The notes below the pieces were generated by a model, which ran no database searches, was not told the DNA's origin, and was given only the letters and a program-made list of their open reading frames with translations. Shown here piece by piece: positions 28,755-36,789 of a stretch of 64,000 nt of DNA. The position numbers and the translations under genes are program-made. Every line of letters starts with the position of its first letter. The stretch's first letter is position 1. Origin of the DNA: Sphingomonas sp. 7/4-4 (GTDB taxonomy: Bacteria > Pseudomonadota > Alphaproteobacteria > Sphingomonadales > Sphingomonadaceae); the NCBI RefSeq assembly GCF_027941955.1, contig NZ_CP115960.1:496001-560000 (forward strand). Reading direction: 5' to 3'.

Positions 28755-29829
28755 ATGGCCGTCGCACTCAGTTCCGTCCTGACGGATACGCGCGCGCCCC
28801 TTCCCCGGCGCGGGTGCTGATCGTCGACGATTCGGTCGTTGCGCGGTCGGTACTCGGGCGGATGGTGGACGGCACGCGGCGTTTTCGCGTGGCGGCAGCA
28901 CTGAGCGACGTGCCCGCGGCGCTCGACTATCTCGAGACGCACCGGGTCGACATCATCCTGCTCGACATCGACATGCCGGGGATCGACGGACTGACTGCGC
29001 TGCCCGACGTGATCGCTGCGGGCAAGGGCGCGCGGGTGCTGATCGTTTCCTCCGCCGCCGACGAAGGCGCGGCAGTGACGGTGCAGGCGCTCGCATTGGG
29101 CGCGGCCGACACGCTGGTGAAGCCGGGGATCGGAACGTTCGGCGGGCGCTTCGCCGAAGTGCTCGAGGAGCGGCTGTCGCGGCTGGTGGAGGCATATGCC
29201 GACTGGTCGCCGGTGCCCAATTCGACCACGAGCTTCGGTCCGGTGGCCACGCCCGCCGATTTCGACGTGGTCGCGATTGGCGCCTCGACCGGGGGATTCA
29301 CGCGCTCAGCCAGTTCCTGCGCGCGATCCCTTCGAGCTTCCAGGTCCCGATCCTGGTGACGCAGCATCTGCCGATATCGTTCATGGGCTATTTCGCCGCG
29401 CAGCTCGCGGTATTGGGCAGCCGCCCCTGTGAAGTGGCGAGCGACCGGATGCGGATACGGCCGGGCCGGATCATCGTCGCGCCGGGCAATGCGCATATGC
29501 GGGTGGCAAAGATGTCCGATGGCTGGTCGGTACGGCTGAGCCAAGAGAAGTCGCTGAGCGGCTGCATGCCCTCGGTCGATCCGATGTTCGAATCGCTCGC
29601 CGAGGTGTTCGGCAAGCGCGCGCTCGCCGTGGTGCTGAGCGGCATGGGGCGTGACGGCGCGGAGGGCGCCAAGCGGCTCGTCGAAGTGGGGGCGAAGATC
29701 TTCGTGCAGGATCGTGCGAGCTCGGTGATCTGGGGGATGCCGGGCGCAGTGGCCAATGCGGGGCATGCGAGCGCGGTATTGCCGCCCGACGAGATCGGTC
29801 GGCTCGTGGCATGGCAGGGCAGGGCATGA
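28755..29829 (+). CDS. cheB: CheB protein-glutamate methylesterase (two frameshifts)
   Basis: A receiver domain (VLIVDDSVVARSVL, phosphoacceptor in IILLDIDMPG, lysine in LVKPG) is joined to the CheB methylesterase domain. The catalytic triad is visible: Ser in IGASTGG, His in TQHLP, Asp in GMGRDGAEG. It removes methyl groups from, or deamidates, receptor glutamates. The frame is broken at 28797-28800 just after the start and at 29291-29295 in the catalytic Ser loop; two added bases give 358 residues. Its stop overlaps the cheR start (ATGA). Confidence 0.88.
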
Positions 29830-30691
29830 TGCACTTTCCGGCCTCGACATCGATCGCCTCATCGGGATCGATGAACCTGATCTCGGCGCTGCTCGAGCAG
29901 CGCACGGGACAGCAGATCGCGGCAAATCGTGCGTGGCGGATCGAGACCGCGCTCAAGCCGCTGCTGCGCGAGAGGGGTTGGCGTCGCTGGACGAGCTGGT
30001 CGCCCAGCTCGTCGCGACGCGGACAGGGGATTTAGGGGATCAAGTCGTGGATGCGCTGTTGAACCAGGAGACGAGCTTCTTCCGCGATGCGGCAGTGCTC
30101 GACATGATCGCCGATGCGACAAAGGCGATGCAGGAGGAGGCACCCGATCGCAAGGTCCGCATCTGGTCGTCGGGCTGCTCGACTGGGCAGGAGCCGCTGA
30201 GCCTTGCGATGCTGTTCGACGAGCGCGGGATGGGCGAGGGCAAGGCCGCTCCCGAGATCGTCGCGACCGATATATCGCCCGCGGCGCTGACCCGCGCACG
30301 CGCCGGCCATTATTCGCAGTTCGAAATCCAGCGCGGACTTTCGGTCCGGCGGATGATGACGTGGTTCGACAGCAATGGCGGCGATTGGGCCGCCAGGCCC
30401 GAGCTGCTGCGCCGCATCCAGTTCCGCCAGCAGAATCTGACTGCCGACGCGCCGCCGCCCGGCAAGTTCGACGTCGTGCTGTGCCGCAACGTCTTGCTCT
30501 ATTTCTCGCAGGAGGTGCGCCGCGACGTGTTCGCGATCCTCGCTTCGGCGATCCGTCCGGGCGGGCTGCTCGTGCTGGGTGCGGGCGAGACGGTGATCGG
30601 GCTTACCGACCGTTTCCGCCCGTGCGACCAGTATCGCGGCTTCTATCGCGCGGTCGAGGCGGCACCCGTGAAGCGCGCCGCTTTCGGCTGA
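29826..30691 (+). CDS. cheR: CheR chemotaxis methyltransferase (one frameshift)
   Basis: A SAM-dependent methyltransferase for receptor glutamates, 288 residues after repair. The N-terminal helical domain ends NQETSFFRD, the SAM motif is IWSSGCSTGQEPLSLAM and the family motif CRNVLLYF is near residue 220. One base is missing in the G run 29974-29977. The first ATG overlaps the cheB stop; an internal ATG at 29871 (MNLISALLEQRTG) is a possible alternative start. With cheB it would adjust adaptation of receptors encoded elsewhere. Confidence 0.88.
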
Positions 30692-30733
30692 CCCCTTGCG
30701 GCGAACGCATCCGCGCTCGTACGGTCTGCGGCG

Positions 30734-31435
30734 ATGACCAGCGGCCTCTATATCATCGACGCGCCCTCGCCCAATTTCGACGCGCGCGAACTGCCCATCT
30801 CGATGATCGTGCTCCATTATACCGGCATGGAAAGCGCGCAGGCGGCGATCGACCGGCTGCGCGATTCCGAAGCCAAGGTCTCGGCGCATTATCTGGTCGA
30901 CGAGGATGGCAGCATCCTGCGGCTGGTCGACGAGCGCCACCGCGCCTGGCATGCGGGCCGCTCGCACTGGCGCGGCGTGACCGACGTGAACTCGGCTTCG
31001 ATCGGGATCGAGATCGTCAATCCCGGGCATGAGTTCGGCTATCGTCCCTTCCCCGAAGCGCAGATGGGCGCGCTGATCCCGCTCGTCGCCGACATCAAGG
31101 ATCGCCATTCGATCACCCGCGGCAATGTCGTCGGTCATTCGGACGTGGCGCCGGCCCGGAAACAGGACCCGGGCGAATTGTTCAACTGGCATGCGCTGGC
31201 GCGGCTGCGGCTGGCATTGCCGCGGCCGACCCGGAACCTGGTCGATCCCGGCTGGCCCGATGCGGGATTCATGCTCGCGCTCGAACGCTTCGGCTATGAC
31301 GTGCGCGACGCCGAGGCGGCAGTGACGGCGTTCCAGCGGCGCTTCCGCCCCGAACTGGTCGACGGCGAGATCGACATGGAATGCCGCTGCATCCTGCTGG
31401 CGCTGCTGCTACCCAAGCCGCAGGGCGACGATTGA
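30734..31435 (+). CDS. N-acetylmuramoyl-L-alanine amidase, AmpD-like
   Basis: A 233-residue amidase_2 domain protein. Zinc-ligand regions are MIVLHYTGM near residue 34 and VVGHSDVAPARKQDPG near residue 140, with SIGIEIVNPG between them. The C-terminal third resembles a short peptidoglycan-binding fold (FGYDVRDAEAAVTAFQRRF). There is no signal peptide, so a cytoplasmic AmpD-type role in recycling anhydro-muropeptides is likely. It lies 42 bases after cheR on the same strand but is probably functionally separate. Confidence 0.85.
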   Translation: MTSGLYIIDAPSPNFDARELPISMIVLHYTGMESAQAAIDRLRDSEAKVSAHYLVDEDGSILRLVDERHRAWHAGRSHWRGVTDVNSASIGIEIVNPGHEFGYRPFPEAQMGALIPLVADIKDRHSITRGNVVGHSDVAPARKQDPGELFNWHALARLRLALPRPTRNLVDPGWPDAGFMLALERFGYDVRDAEAAVTAFQRRFRPELVDGEIDMECRCILLALLLPKPQGDD

Positions 31436-31533
31436 GACACCTGCGTAAAAGAAGGTTTGCGCGGCGTTCATGCTTTCCGGACATTTCGTGGCAGTCAGTC
31501 CGCGGCTATTCGGCAAGGCTGGAGGCAGAACGA

Positions 31534-31857
31534 ATGCTCTATGGTAGCGGAATGGCCCGGATGGGGCCGGTGCAGGTGCGGCTCAGCGGCGTGATCAAGG
31601 TCGACGAGGGCGACAGGGAAATCCCCGCGGTCAACACGCCGACGGTGGCCGAGGCGACGGCGTTGCTCGATCGCACTGCGCGGGTGAACGGCGCCGATGG
31701 AGTGATCGGCGTAGGTTCCGACTATCGCCGCATCGCGATCGGCCGCGGACCGCTTTCGACCCAGACACTGGTAGCGGTGCAGGCCTGGGGCACGGCGGTG
31801 AAGCAGGCCGAGGCCGTGGTCGAAGAGCTCGAGGCTCCTGAAGCCGACGCCGCATAA
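31534..31857 (+). CDS. YbjQ/UPF0145-like heavy-metal-binding domain protein
   Basis: A 107-residue protein from ATG 31534. The part around LLDRTARVNGADGVIGV and the C-terminal VAVQAWGTAV match the pattern of YbjQ/UPF0145 small proteins, which form pentameric beta-rich assemblies and are sometimes called heavy-metal-binding without clear proof. A longer frame upstream is arginine-rich and unlike a protein. It ends just upstream of the RNase P RNA gene. Family assignment is moderate; function unknown. Confidence 0.55.
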   Translation: MLYGSGMARMGPVQVRLSGVIKVDEGDREIPAVNTPTVAEATALLDRTARVNGADGVIGVGSDYRRIAIGRGPLSTQTLVAVQAWGTAVKQAEAVVEELEAPEADAA

Positions 31858-31894
31858 GCCTTGCGCGCCGCTCGCGTGGCGCTAGAGCGGTTCC

Positions 31895-32273
31895 GCCAGA
31901 GGGTCGGGCGGCCGCGTCGATGCTTGCATCGCCGAGGAAAGTCCGGGCTCCACGGAACCACGGTGCCGGGTAACGCCCGGCGGGCCAGCTTGCTGGTTCA
32001 GGGAAAGTGCCACAGAGAGCAGACCGCCCACTGGTCCTTCGGGACTAAGGGCAAGGGTGAAAGGGTGCGGCAAGAGCGCACCGCGCGACCGGCAACGGAA
32101 GCGGCACGGCAAACCCCACCGGGAGCAAGACCGAATAGGGGCGGCATATGGGCATGGTTCCGGCCCGTCGCCCGGGTTGGTTGCTTGAGCGGCGGAGCAA
32201 TCCGTCGCCTAGAGGAATGGCCGCACATCGCGTTTCGACGCGAGGACAGAACCCGGCTTATAGACCCTCTGGC
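31895..32273 (+). ncRNA. rnpB: RNase P RNA, type A
   Basis: The catalytic RNA of ribonuclease P, which matures tRNA 5' ends. The ends form helix P1: GCCAGAGGGTC at 31895 pairs with GACCCTCTGGC ending at 32273. Inside are the universal 5' block GAGGAAAGTCCGGGCTCC, the block starting AGGGTGAAAGGGTGCGGCAA, the central GGCAAACCCCACC with AGCAAGACCGAATAGG, and the 3' block with AGAGGAATG and ACAGAACCCGGCTTATAG. About 379 bases. No protein gene overlaps it convincingly. Confidence 0.95.
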
Positions 32274-32282
32274 ATTTTTCCT

Positions 32283-32358
32283 GTGCTCCGGCGAAGGCCG
32301 GAGCCCTGCGTTTCGAGCAACCTGCCTGCGGCCCGGGCTCCGGCCTTCGCCGGAGCAC
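32283..32358. repeat. inverted pair of REP-like palindromes
   Basis: Two 23-base elements, 32283-32305 and 32336-32358, are exact reverse complements of each other, and each is itself palindromic around GGCGAAGGCC. Together they can fold into two small hairpins or one long one just after rnpB. They belong to the same CCGGCGAAGGCCGG family as the elements near 33240, 43620, 60600 and 63470. They may help terminate rnpB, although a short T run at 32275-32279 already follows P1. Confidence 0.8.
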
Positions 32359-32401
32359 AACGGGGTGGCGTTCGCACGTCCCGGCCCCTATCTGGCCAGT
32401 C

Positions 32402-32938
32402 ATGGCACGGGCAACACGTTCATCCGACTGGGGCTTTCCACGCTGGCGCGCTTACGGTGCCGAGCGCGAGGCAGTGCAGGTGCGGCTGTGCGACCGGCAT
32501 GGCTGCGAGGAACCGGGCGATCGGCCCGCGCCCAAATCGCCCAACAGCCCCGAGCGCTGGTATTTCTGCGAGACGCATGCCGGGGAATACAACCGCAACT
32601 GGAATTACTTCGAGGGACTGACCGCCGAGGAAGCGGCCAAGCGCGAGGCCGAGGAACGGCGCGACGCCGGGGGATTCTCCGAATCGAAGCACAATAGCTG
32701 GGCGGGCCCCGGCGACGGCAGCCGCTCGCGCGACGAGATCCGCGCGCTCGAAGTGCTTGATCTCGAAGTCGACAGTGATTTCGAAGCGGTGCGCATGGCG
32801 TGGCGCCGGCTCGCCAAATCCAACCACCCCGACGTGAAGCCGGGCGATGCCGAAGCGGCCAAACGCTTCCAGGCGATCCAGGCCGCCTATGACGTGCTCA
32901 AGGTCGCCGAAGAACGCCGGACGTGGAAGCCCGATTGA
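32402..32938 (+). CDS. J-domain protein with N-terminal CxxC-type region
   Basis: A 178-residue protein. The C-terminal 65 residues form a J domain with the HPD tripeptide in KSNHPDVKPGD, followed by AAKRFQAIQAAYDVL. J domains stimulate Hsp70/DnaK. The N-terminal half has scattered Cys and His (RLCDRHGCEEPG, YFCETHAGEYNRNW) that could bind metal. It overlaps the ferredoxin start by four bases, suggesting co-translation and a possible link to iron-sulfur biology. The whole N-terminal half is seen in sphingomonad homologues by my recollection only. Confidence 0.8.
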   Translation: MARATRSSDWGFPRWRAYGAEREAVQVRLCDRHGCEEPGDRPAPKSPNSPERWYFCETHAGEYNRNWNYFEGLTAEEAAKREAEERRDAGGFSESKHNSWAGPGDGSRSRDEIRALEVLDLEVDSDFEAVRMAWRRLAKSNHPDVKPGDAEAAKRFQAIQAAYDVLKVAEERRTWKPD

Positions 32939-33317
32939 AGACCGGCATTCGTTCCAACTGGTCCAATGCCGTCCTCGTCTGCACGAAATGCTCGAAGAAG
33001 CTGGGGGCGGATTCGGTTCGAAGGGCAGGACACCGCTCGCCAAGGCGCTGCGCAAGCATCTCGGGCTGAAGAGGGGCAGGAAGAGTGCGGCGGGGATCGT
33101 CGAGGTGAAATGCCTCGGCGTATGCCCGCGCGGCGCGGTGACGGTGGTCAACGGCGCGGCGTCTCGCGAGTGGCTGCTGGTGCCGGAGGGGGCGGATCTG
33201 GATGCGGTGGCGAGGGAATTGGGACTTAACCCTGACCGTCATCCCGGCGAAAGCCGGGATCCAGAGGCGCAAGCGACACGGCAGAGAAACTCTGGGCCTC
33301 GGCTTTCGCCGGGGTGA
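32935..33317 (+). CDS. thioredoxin-like [2Fe-2S] ferredoxin (one frameshift)
   Basis: A 127-residue protein after repair. The cysteines VCTKCSKKL and, further on, KCLGVCPRGAV match the C-x-x-C plus C-x3-C pattern of thioredoxin-fold [2Fe-2S] ferredoxins. It starts at TTG 32935, overlapping the J-domain stop (TTGA). One base is missing in the G run 33003-33007. The frame does not stop at the end of the domain but runs through the first REP palindrome into the second, so its last 28 or so residues (from NPDRHPGESRDPE) are repeat-encoded. Confidence 0.75.
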
Positions 33318-33320
33318 TGG
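33236..33320. repeat. REP-like palindrome pair
   Basis: An element reading CCGTCATCCCGGCGAAAGCC at 33236 and an inverted partner ending TTCGCCGGGGTGATGG at about 33320. They lie between the convergent ferredoxin and sufE genes and are read through by the ferredoxin frame. Same family as the elements near 43620, 60600 and 63470. Confidence 0.85.
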
Positions 33321-33323
33321 AAG

Positions 33324-33731
33324 TTATTGCGCGTAACGCTGCGCGGTGTCGCGGATCAGGGCGATCATGTTGGGGATGCCCTGGGTCCGGTTCGAGCTGA
33401 GCTGGTTGCGCAGGTCGAAGGGGGCGAGGGCGGCTTCCACGTCGGTGGCGAGGATGTCCGCCGGTGCGCGGTCCTGCACCGTGAGTAGCACCAGAGCGAT
33501 GATGCCCTTGGTGATCGCGGCATTGGAATCCGCGAGGAAGTGGAGCGTGCCGTCATCGCGGCGCGTGGGATAGACCCAGACGGCTGCCGAGCAGCCGCGG
33601 ACGAGGGTGGCGTCGGTCTTGAGGGGTTCGGGCATCGGCTCGAGTGACCGGCCCAGATCGATCAGCAGGCGGTAGCGATCGTCGGCGTCGAGGAACTCAT
33701 ATTCGTCACGGAGGTCGGCCAGGCTGGTCAT
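33324..33731 (-). CDS. sufE: SufE-family cysteine desulfuration protein
   Basis: A 135-residue SufE protein. The sulfur-accepting cysteine is in LVRGCSAAVWV near residue 47, and the C-terminal part NQLSSNRTQGIPNMIALI is the usual family ending. SufE takes sulfur from SufS for iron-sulfur cluster assembly in the cytoplasm. The suf operon itself is not in the window. It ends within a few bases of the REP pair and is followed upstream by the small membrane proteins of the psp cluster. Confidence 0.9.
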   Translation of the reverse strand: MTSLADLRDEYEFLDADDRYRLLIDLGRSLEPMPEPLKTDATLVRGCSAAVWVYPTRRDDGTLHFLADSNAAITKGIIALVLLTVQDRAPADILATDVEAALAPFDLRNQLSSNRTQGIPNMIALIRDTAQRYAQ

Positions 33732-33756
33732 GGCCGATCCGCTAGCCGGGTGGACC

Positions 33757-34008
33757 CTAGAGGTCCACCCCGGCGGCGATCGCCTCGAGCTTGCGGATGC
33801 GCTCCTTCAGGTCGGCGATCTCGATCCGCGAGCCCGCGGAAGGCATTGCCGGTTCTGCCTGCGATGCGGATGCGCGGTGCTCGGCGAGTTCCTGACGCTT
33901 GAGTGCCAGCCAGCCGCGCCAGCCCGACAGTCCCGCCGCAGTGATCATCGCGAGGCCGGCGAGGCCCGAGACGGAGAGCGTGATGTAGAGATTGGGATCG
34001 ACGGTCAT
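33757..34008 (-). CDS. psp-cluster small membrane protein 6
   Basis: An 83-residue protein with one N-terminal transmembrane helix (LYITLSVSGLAGLAMITAAGL) followed by a basic stretch and a C-terminal short coiled coil IADLKERIRKLEAIAAG. That tail is a shortened version of the motif shared by PspB and the other small proteins of this cluster, lacking the final EIExLR. It is the last gene of the leftward psp series, 15 bases from the next. Function unknown; a membrane-stress role is inferred from its place. Confidence 0.65.
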   Translation of the reverse strand: MTVDPNLYITLSVSGLAGLAMITAAGLSGWRGWLALKRQELAEHRASASQAEPAMPSAGSRIEIADLKERIRKLEAIAAGVDL

Positions 34009-34023
34009 TTCATGCCTCCCTGA

Positions 34024-34293
34024 TCAGGGGTTTTTGTCCCGCAGCGCTTCGATCTCGCGGTCGAGACGCAGGCTGCTGGCTTCACTGTCGGTAATGACCC
34101 GTTCGAGGACCTGGACACGGTCCTTCAGCGCGCGGACCTCGTCGCGGAGCTTCGCGGCATCCGAGGATGCCGTGTCGCCGCCGCGGAAGGTCTCGTTGCC
34201 GTGCTTGTCCTTGTGGATGCCGTAACGTGCCTTGAGGACGCTGCCGATCGTGACGATGACGATGATCGCGACAACCATTTCGAACGGGTTCAT
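34024..34293 (-). CDS. psp-cluster small membrane protein 5, PspB-like tail
   Basis: An 89-residue protein: an N-terminal transmembrane helix (EMVVAIIVIVTIGSVL), a basic/polar linker (RYGIHKDKHGNE) and a C-terminal coiled coil with LKDRVQVLERVITD and DREIEALRDK. The same tail pattern occurs in PspB, PspC and three other proteins encoded here. It is spaced 24 bases from the next gene upstream. It probably sits in the inner membrane with the coiled coil in the cytoplasm, where PspA could bind; this is inference. Confidence 0.7.
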   Translation of the reverse strand: MNPFEMVVAIIVIVTIGSVLKARYGIHKDKHGNETFRGGDTASSDAAKLRDEVRALKDRVQVLERVITDSEASSLRLDREIEALRDKNP

Positions 34294-34317
34294 TCCCTGT
34301 ACTCCCTTGGTGGCGCC

Positions 34318-34446
34318 TCAGGCGGCGCCCTGTTGCTTTTCCCGGGCCAGCTTTTCCGCGCGGCGGACAGGACGGTCCCGGGCTTCGGCGAGGGCAATAG
34401 CTCCCCCGCACAGTGCCGTCAGCACTGCGAACACGACGATAATCAT
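34318..34446 (-). CDS. 42-residue membrane protein in psp cluster
   Basis: A very small frame from ATG 34446: one hydrophobic helix (MIIVVFAVLTALCGGAIALA) followed by a strongly basic and polar tail (RDRPVRRAEKLAREKQQ). It has the same orientation, regular spacing and helix-plus-charged-tail layout as its neighbours but lacks the LERI motif. It fills what would otherwise be a 195-base gap between two psp-cluster genes. Small size makes it easy to miss; the call rests on position and composition. Confidence 0.5.
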   Translation of the reverse strand: MIIVVFAVLTALCGGAIALAEARDRPVRRAEKLAREKQQGAA

Positions 34447-34488
34447 TTTACTGGTCCTCGGATTTGGCTGCGCCTTGGCGCAGCGGGG

Positions 34489-34761
34489 TTAGTTGAGCGG
34501 CGCTTCGCGCAGCTTTTCGATTTCATCCGCGACGGCGATGCCGCGGTCGGTGACGATCCGTTCGAGAACCCGGACCCGCTGTTCGAGCCGCTCGACATGG
34601 GCGCCATATTGGGCGGCCTGCTCGGCGGTCTGGGCGGCGATGACCTGGACCATCGCTTCCTTGTGCTTGAGCCAGCGCTTGAACATGTCGTTGGCGACGC
34701 CGAAGATGATTGCGACCATGCCGCAGGCGATGCCGAGAATGGGGATGACGATCGGGTTCAT
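34489..34761 (-). CDS. psp-cluster small membrane protein 3, PspB-like tail
   Basis: A 90-residue protein: N-terminal transmembrane helix (VIPILGIACGMVAIIFGVA), a linker with KRWLKHKEAM, and a C-terminal coiled coil LEQRVRVLERIVTD then DEIEKLR. It aligns by eye with PspB along its whole length, including helix, basic junction and coiled coil. Thirteen bases separate it from the next gene upstream. Likely an inner-membrane protein of the envelope stress response; its individual role is unknown. Confidence 0.7.
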   Translation of the reverse strand: MNPIVIPILGIACGMVAIIFGVANDMFKRWLKHKEAMVQVIAAQTAEQAAQYGAHVERLEQRVRVLERIVTDRGIAVADEIEKLREAPLN

Positions 34762-34773
34762 CTCAGGATCTCC

Positions 34774-35103
34774 TCAGTTGCTCTTGGTGCGCAGCTGTTC
34801 GATCTCGCGATCGAGGCTGTGCGAACTGTCGGTGACGATGCGCTCGACGTTCGCCAGCCGATCCTTGACCGAACCGAGCTCGGCGCGGAGCTGGGCATTT
34901 TCCTGGCTGATCAGCCGAATGCGTTCGACCATCTCGTCGTTCTTCTGCGGATAGATCGCCTTGCCCCAGCTGTTCTCGAGCGGGTAGCCGTTCTTGATCC
35001 TGAGCCAGGTGGTGAAGATCCAGCCCGCGATCCCGAAAGCTCCCAGCAGCAGCGCGCCGGCGACAACCCAGGGAAGGTTGTTCATCACGATCATCTCACT
35101 CAT
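34774..35103 (-). CDS. psp-cluster small membrane protein 2, PspB-like tail
   Basis: A 109-residue protein: N-terminal helix (WVVAGALLLGAFGIAGWIF), a junction TTWLRIKNGYPLENSWGKA, and a coiled coil with ENAQLRAELGSVKDRLANVE then RIVTD and DREIEQLR. The phrase K(N/H)GYP-E is shared with the neighbouring gene at 35120, so these two are the closest pair and probably arose by tandem duplication. Spacing to the neighbour is 16 bases. Function unknown beyond the psp context. Confidence 0.72.
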   Translation of the reverse strand: MSEMIVMNNLPWVVAGALLLGAFGIAGWIFTTWLRIKNGYPLENSWGKAIYPQKNDEMVERIRLISQENAQLRAELGSVKDRLANVERIVTDSSHSLDREIEQLRTKSN

Positions 35104-35119
35104 GTCGATGGTCCTTCCC

Positions 35120-35416
35120 TCAGCGCAGTGAGTCGATTTCGCGAGCGACGCGCTCGGCGGGGTCGGTGGCGATCCGTTCGAGGACGGCGATCCGCTCCTC
35201 GAGCCGGCTGATCTGGCCGGTCAGCCGCTCATTCTCGGTGGAGAGCAGGGCGATCTTGCGATCGGCCTCCAGATCGCCGGCGGGCTGGCCGCGGCGGTTC
35301 CGGCGGCTTTCCTCCATCGGGTAGCCGTGCTTCGCGCGGACCCAGGTCTGGAAGGCCTTGGATGCCATGACCGCCGCGACGATCAGCACCGGTACCAGCC
35401 AACTCAACTCCCTCAT
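35120..35416 (-). CDS. psp-cluster small membrane protein 1, PspB-like tail
   Basis: A 98-residue protein from ATG 35416. The N-terminal helix is LSWLVPVLIVAAVMASKAF, followed by TWVRAKHGYPMEES, which matches the adjacent gene's TWLRIKNGYPLENS. The C-terminal coiled coil is ISRLEERIAVLERIATD then REIDSLR. It begins 26 bases after pspC ends. A longer upstream frame lies antisense in character and inside pspC, so ATG 35416 is chosen. Probably an inner-membrane partner in the Psp response. Confidence 0.72.
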   Translation of the reverse strand: MRELSWLVPVLIVAAVMASKAFQTWVRAKHGYPMEESRRNRRGQPAGDLEADRKIALLSTENERLTGQISRLEERIAVLERIATDPAERVAREIDSLR

Positions 35417-35442
35417 TGTCTTGCTCCTTTTGACGGCCGCGC

Positions 35443-35820
35443 TCAGCGCAGGCTGTCGATCTCGTCGGCGAGCCGGGTGTTGCGGCTCGTATAGTACATC
35501 TCGATGTCGGCGAGCCGGCGATCGATGTCGCGGAAGGTCGAGCGGACCTGGGCGGTCGAGCGGCTCGGGTTCGAACGCACGCCCTGCCAGAACTTCTCTT
35601 CCTCGGGTCCCTGATAGAGGCCGGCCGGCTTGCTCGGCGCGAGCCATGCGATCAGAAAGTAGATGAAGGTCGACGTGCCGCTGGTCGCGAAGGCGAGGAA
35701 GACCATCCCCACCCGGAGCCAGATCGCCTCGATGCCGGTGTAGTCGGCGAGGCCCGAGCAGACTCCGAGAACCTTGGCATTCTGCTTGTCGAGATAGAAT
35801 TTGGTGCGTGTACCGGACAT
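35443..35820 (-). CDS. pspC: PspC-domain envelope stress membrane protein
   Basis: A 125-residue PspC protein: the domain starts KFYLDKQNAKVLGVCSGLAD, with a helix-turn and the hydrophobic segment VFLAFATSGTSTFIYFLIAW. The C-terminal tail RDIDRRLADIEMYY and DEIDSLR resembles the tails of the small proteins downstream. PspC sits in the inner membrane and, with PspB, releases PspA from PspF under stress. It is one base after pspB. Confidence 0.9.
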   Translation of the reverse strand: MSGTRTKFYLDKQNAKVLGVCSGLADYTGIEAIWLRVGMVFLAFATSGTSTFIYFLIAWLAPSKPAGLYQGPEEEKFWQGVRSNPSRSTAQVRSTFRDIDRRLADIEMYYTSRNTRLADEIDSLR

Positions 35821-35821
35821 C

Positions 35822-36094
35822 TCAGTTCCTCCGCGAAATATCGAAGGGGCTCGGTTCCTGGCGCGAGGCCGAGACCGGGCGGAAATCGGGGTTGTCGGCG
35901 GCGATGATGCGTTCGACGGTGAGCAGGCGCTCCTCGAGCTGGCGAGCGGTGAAGTAGAGCTCGTCGAGGAGCTTCTCGTCCTCGCCGGTGATCGTCGCTG
36001 CCGTCTTCCACCGGGTGATATAGTGCATGATCACCCAGGGAAGGCCGACGAACAGGATCCCGACGATGACGATGGGCAGGAATACCTCTTCCAT
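35822..36094 (-). CDS. pspB: PspB envelope stress membrane protein
   Basis: A 90-residue PspB: N-terminal membrane helix (FLPIVIVGILFVGLPWVIMH), then TRWK and a coiled coil LLDELYFTARQLEERLLTVE followed by RIIAADNPDFR. PspB works with PspC as the membrane sensor that recruits PspA. It is three bases after pspA. Its helix plus LEERLxxVERI pattern is the template seen in several further genes of this cluster. Confidence 0.9.
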   Translation of the reverse strand: MEEVFLPIVIVGILFVGLPWVIMHYITRWKTAATITGEDEKLLDELYFTARQLEERLLTVERIIAADNPDFRPVSASRQEPSPFDISRRN

Positions 36095-36097
36095 CGC

Positions 36098-36766
36098 TTA
36101 CGCTCCCTTGGCCAGCCGTGCCTTCAGTGCTTCGAGCTCGGCATCGACCTTCTCGGACGAGCGCAGCTCGGCGATCTCCTCTTCGAGCGTCTTGGGGTCG
36201 CCGCCCAGGCCTGCCGCATCGGCGCGGCCCTCGGCGAAGTCGACCCGGCGTTCGAGGACATCGAAGCGCGAGAACGCATCGTGCATCTTCGAGCCGTTGG
36301 TGATCTCGCGCAGGCGGGTGCGGTTGTTGGCGCTCTCCAGCCGGGCGACGATCGAGTTCTGGCGAACCCGCGCCTCGCGCAGCTTGTTCTGGAGCTTGGT
36401 GATATCCTCTTCGGAACCCTTCAGGGCCTCGTCGAGCACGCCGATCTCGGTGGAGAGCTGCTCGACCATGTCCGAAGCCTTCTGCTTCTCGACCAGGGCG
36501 GCCTTGGCGAGGTCTTCGCGGCCCTTGGAGAGCGCCAGCTCGGCCTTCTCGGTCCAGCTCTCCTGGAGCTTCTCGAGCTTGGCGATGTGGCGGCGCATTT
36601 CCTTCTGGTCGGCGATGGTGCGGGCTGCCGAGGCACGAACCTCGACCAAGGTCTCTTCCATCTCGAGGATGATCATGCGGATCATCTTGGCCGGGTCTTC
36701 AGCCTTGTCGAGAAGGTCGGTGACGTTGGCGGCGATGATGTCGCGGGTTCGTGAGAAAATACCCAT
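36098..36766 (-). CDS. pspA: PspA/IM30 family protein
   Basis: A 222-residue PspA/ESCRT-III-like protein, almost entirely helical coiled coil. It begins MGIFSRTRDIIAANVTDLLD with the typical DPAKMIRMIILEME following. PspA binds stressed inner membrane and, when unstressed, inhibits PspF. The encoding gene is preceded by a strong hairpin (36790-36825) and a 35-codon gene after the sigma-54 promoter. Regulation by PspF is inferred from the promoter and divergent pspF. Confidence 0.95.
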   Translation of the reverse strand: MGIFSRTRDIIAANVTDLLDKAEDPAKMIRMIILEMEETLVEVRASAARTIADQKEMRRHIAKLEKLQESWTEKAELALSKGREDLAKAALVEKQKASDMVEQLSTEIGVLDEALKGSEEDITKLQNKLREARVRQNSIVARLESANNRTRLREITNGSKMHDAFSRFDVLERRVDFAEGRADAAGLGGDPKTLEEEIAELRSSEKVDAELEALKARLAKGA

Positions 36767-36789
36767 TCTAACACTCCTTCGTATTGGGA

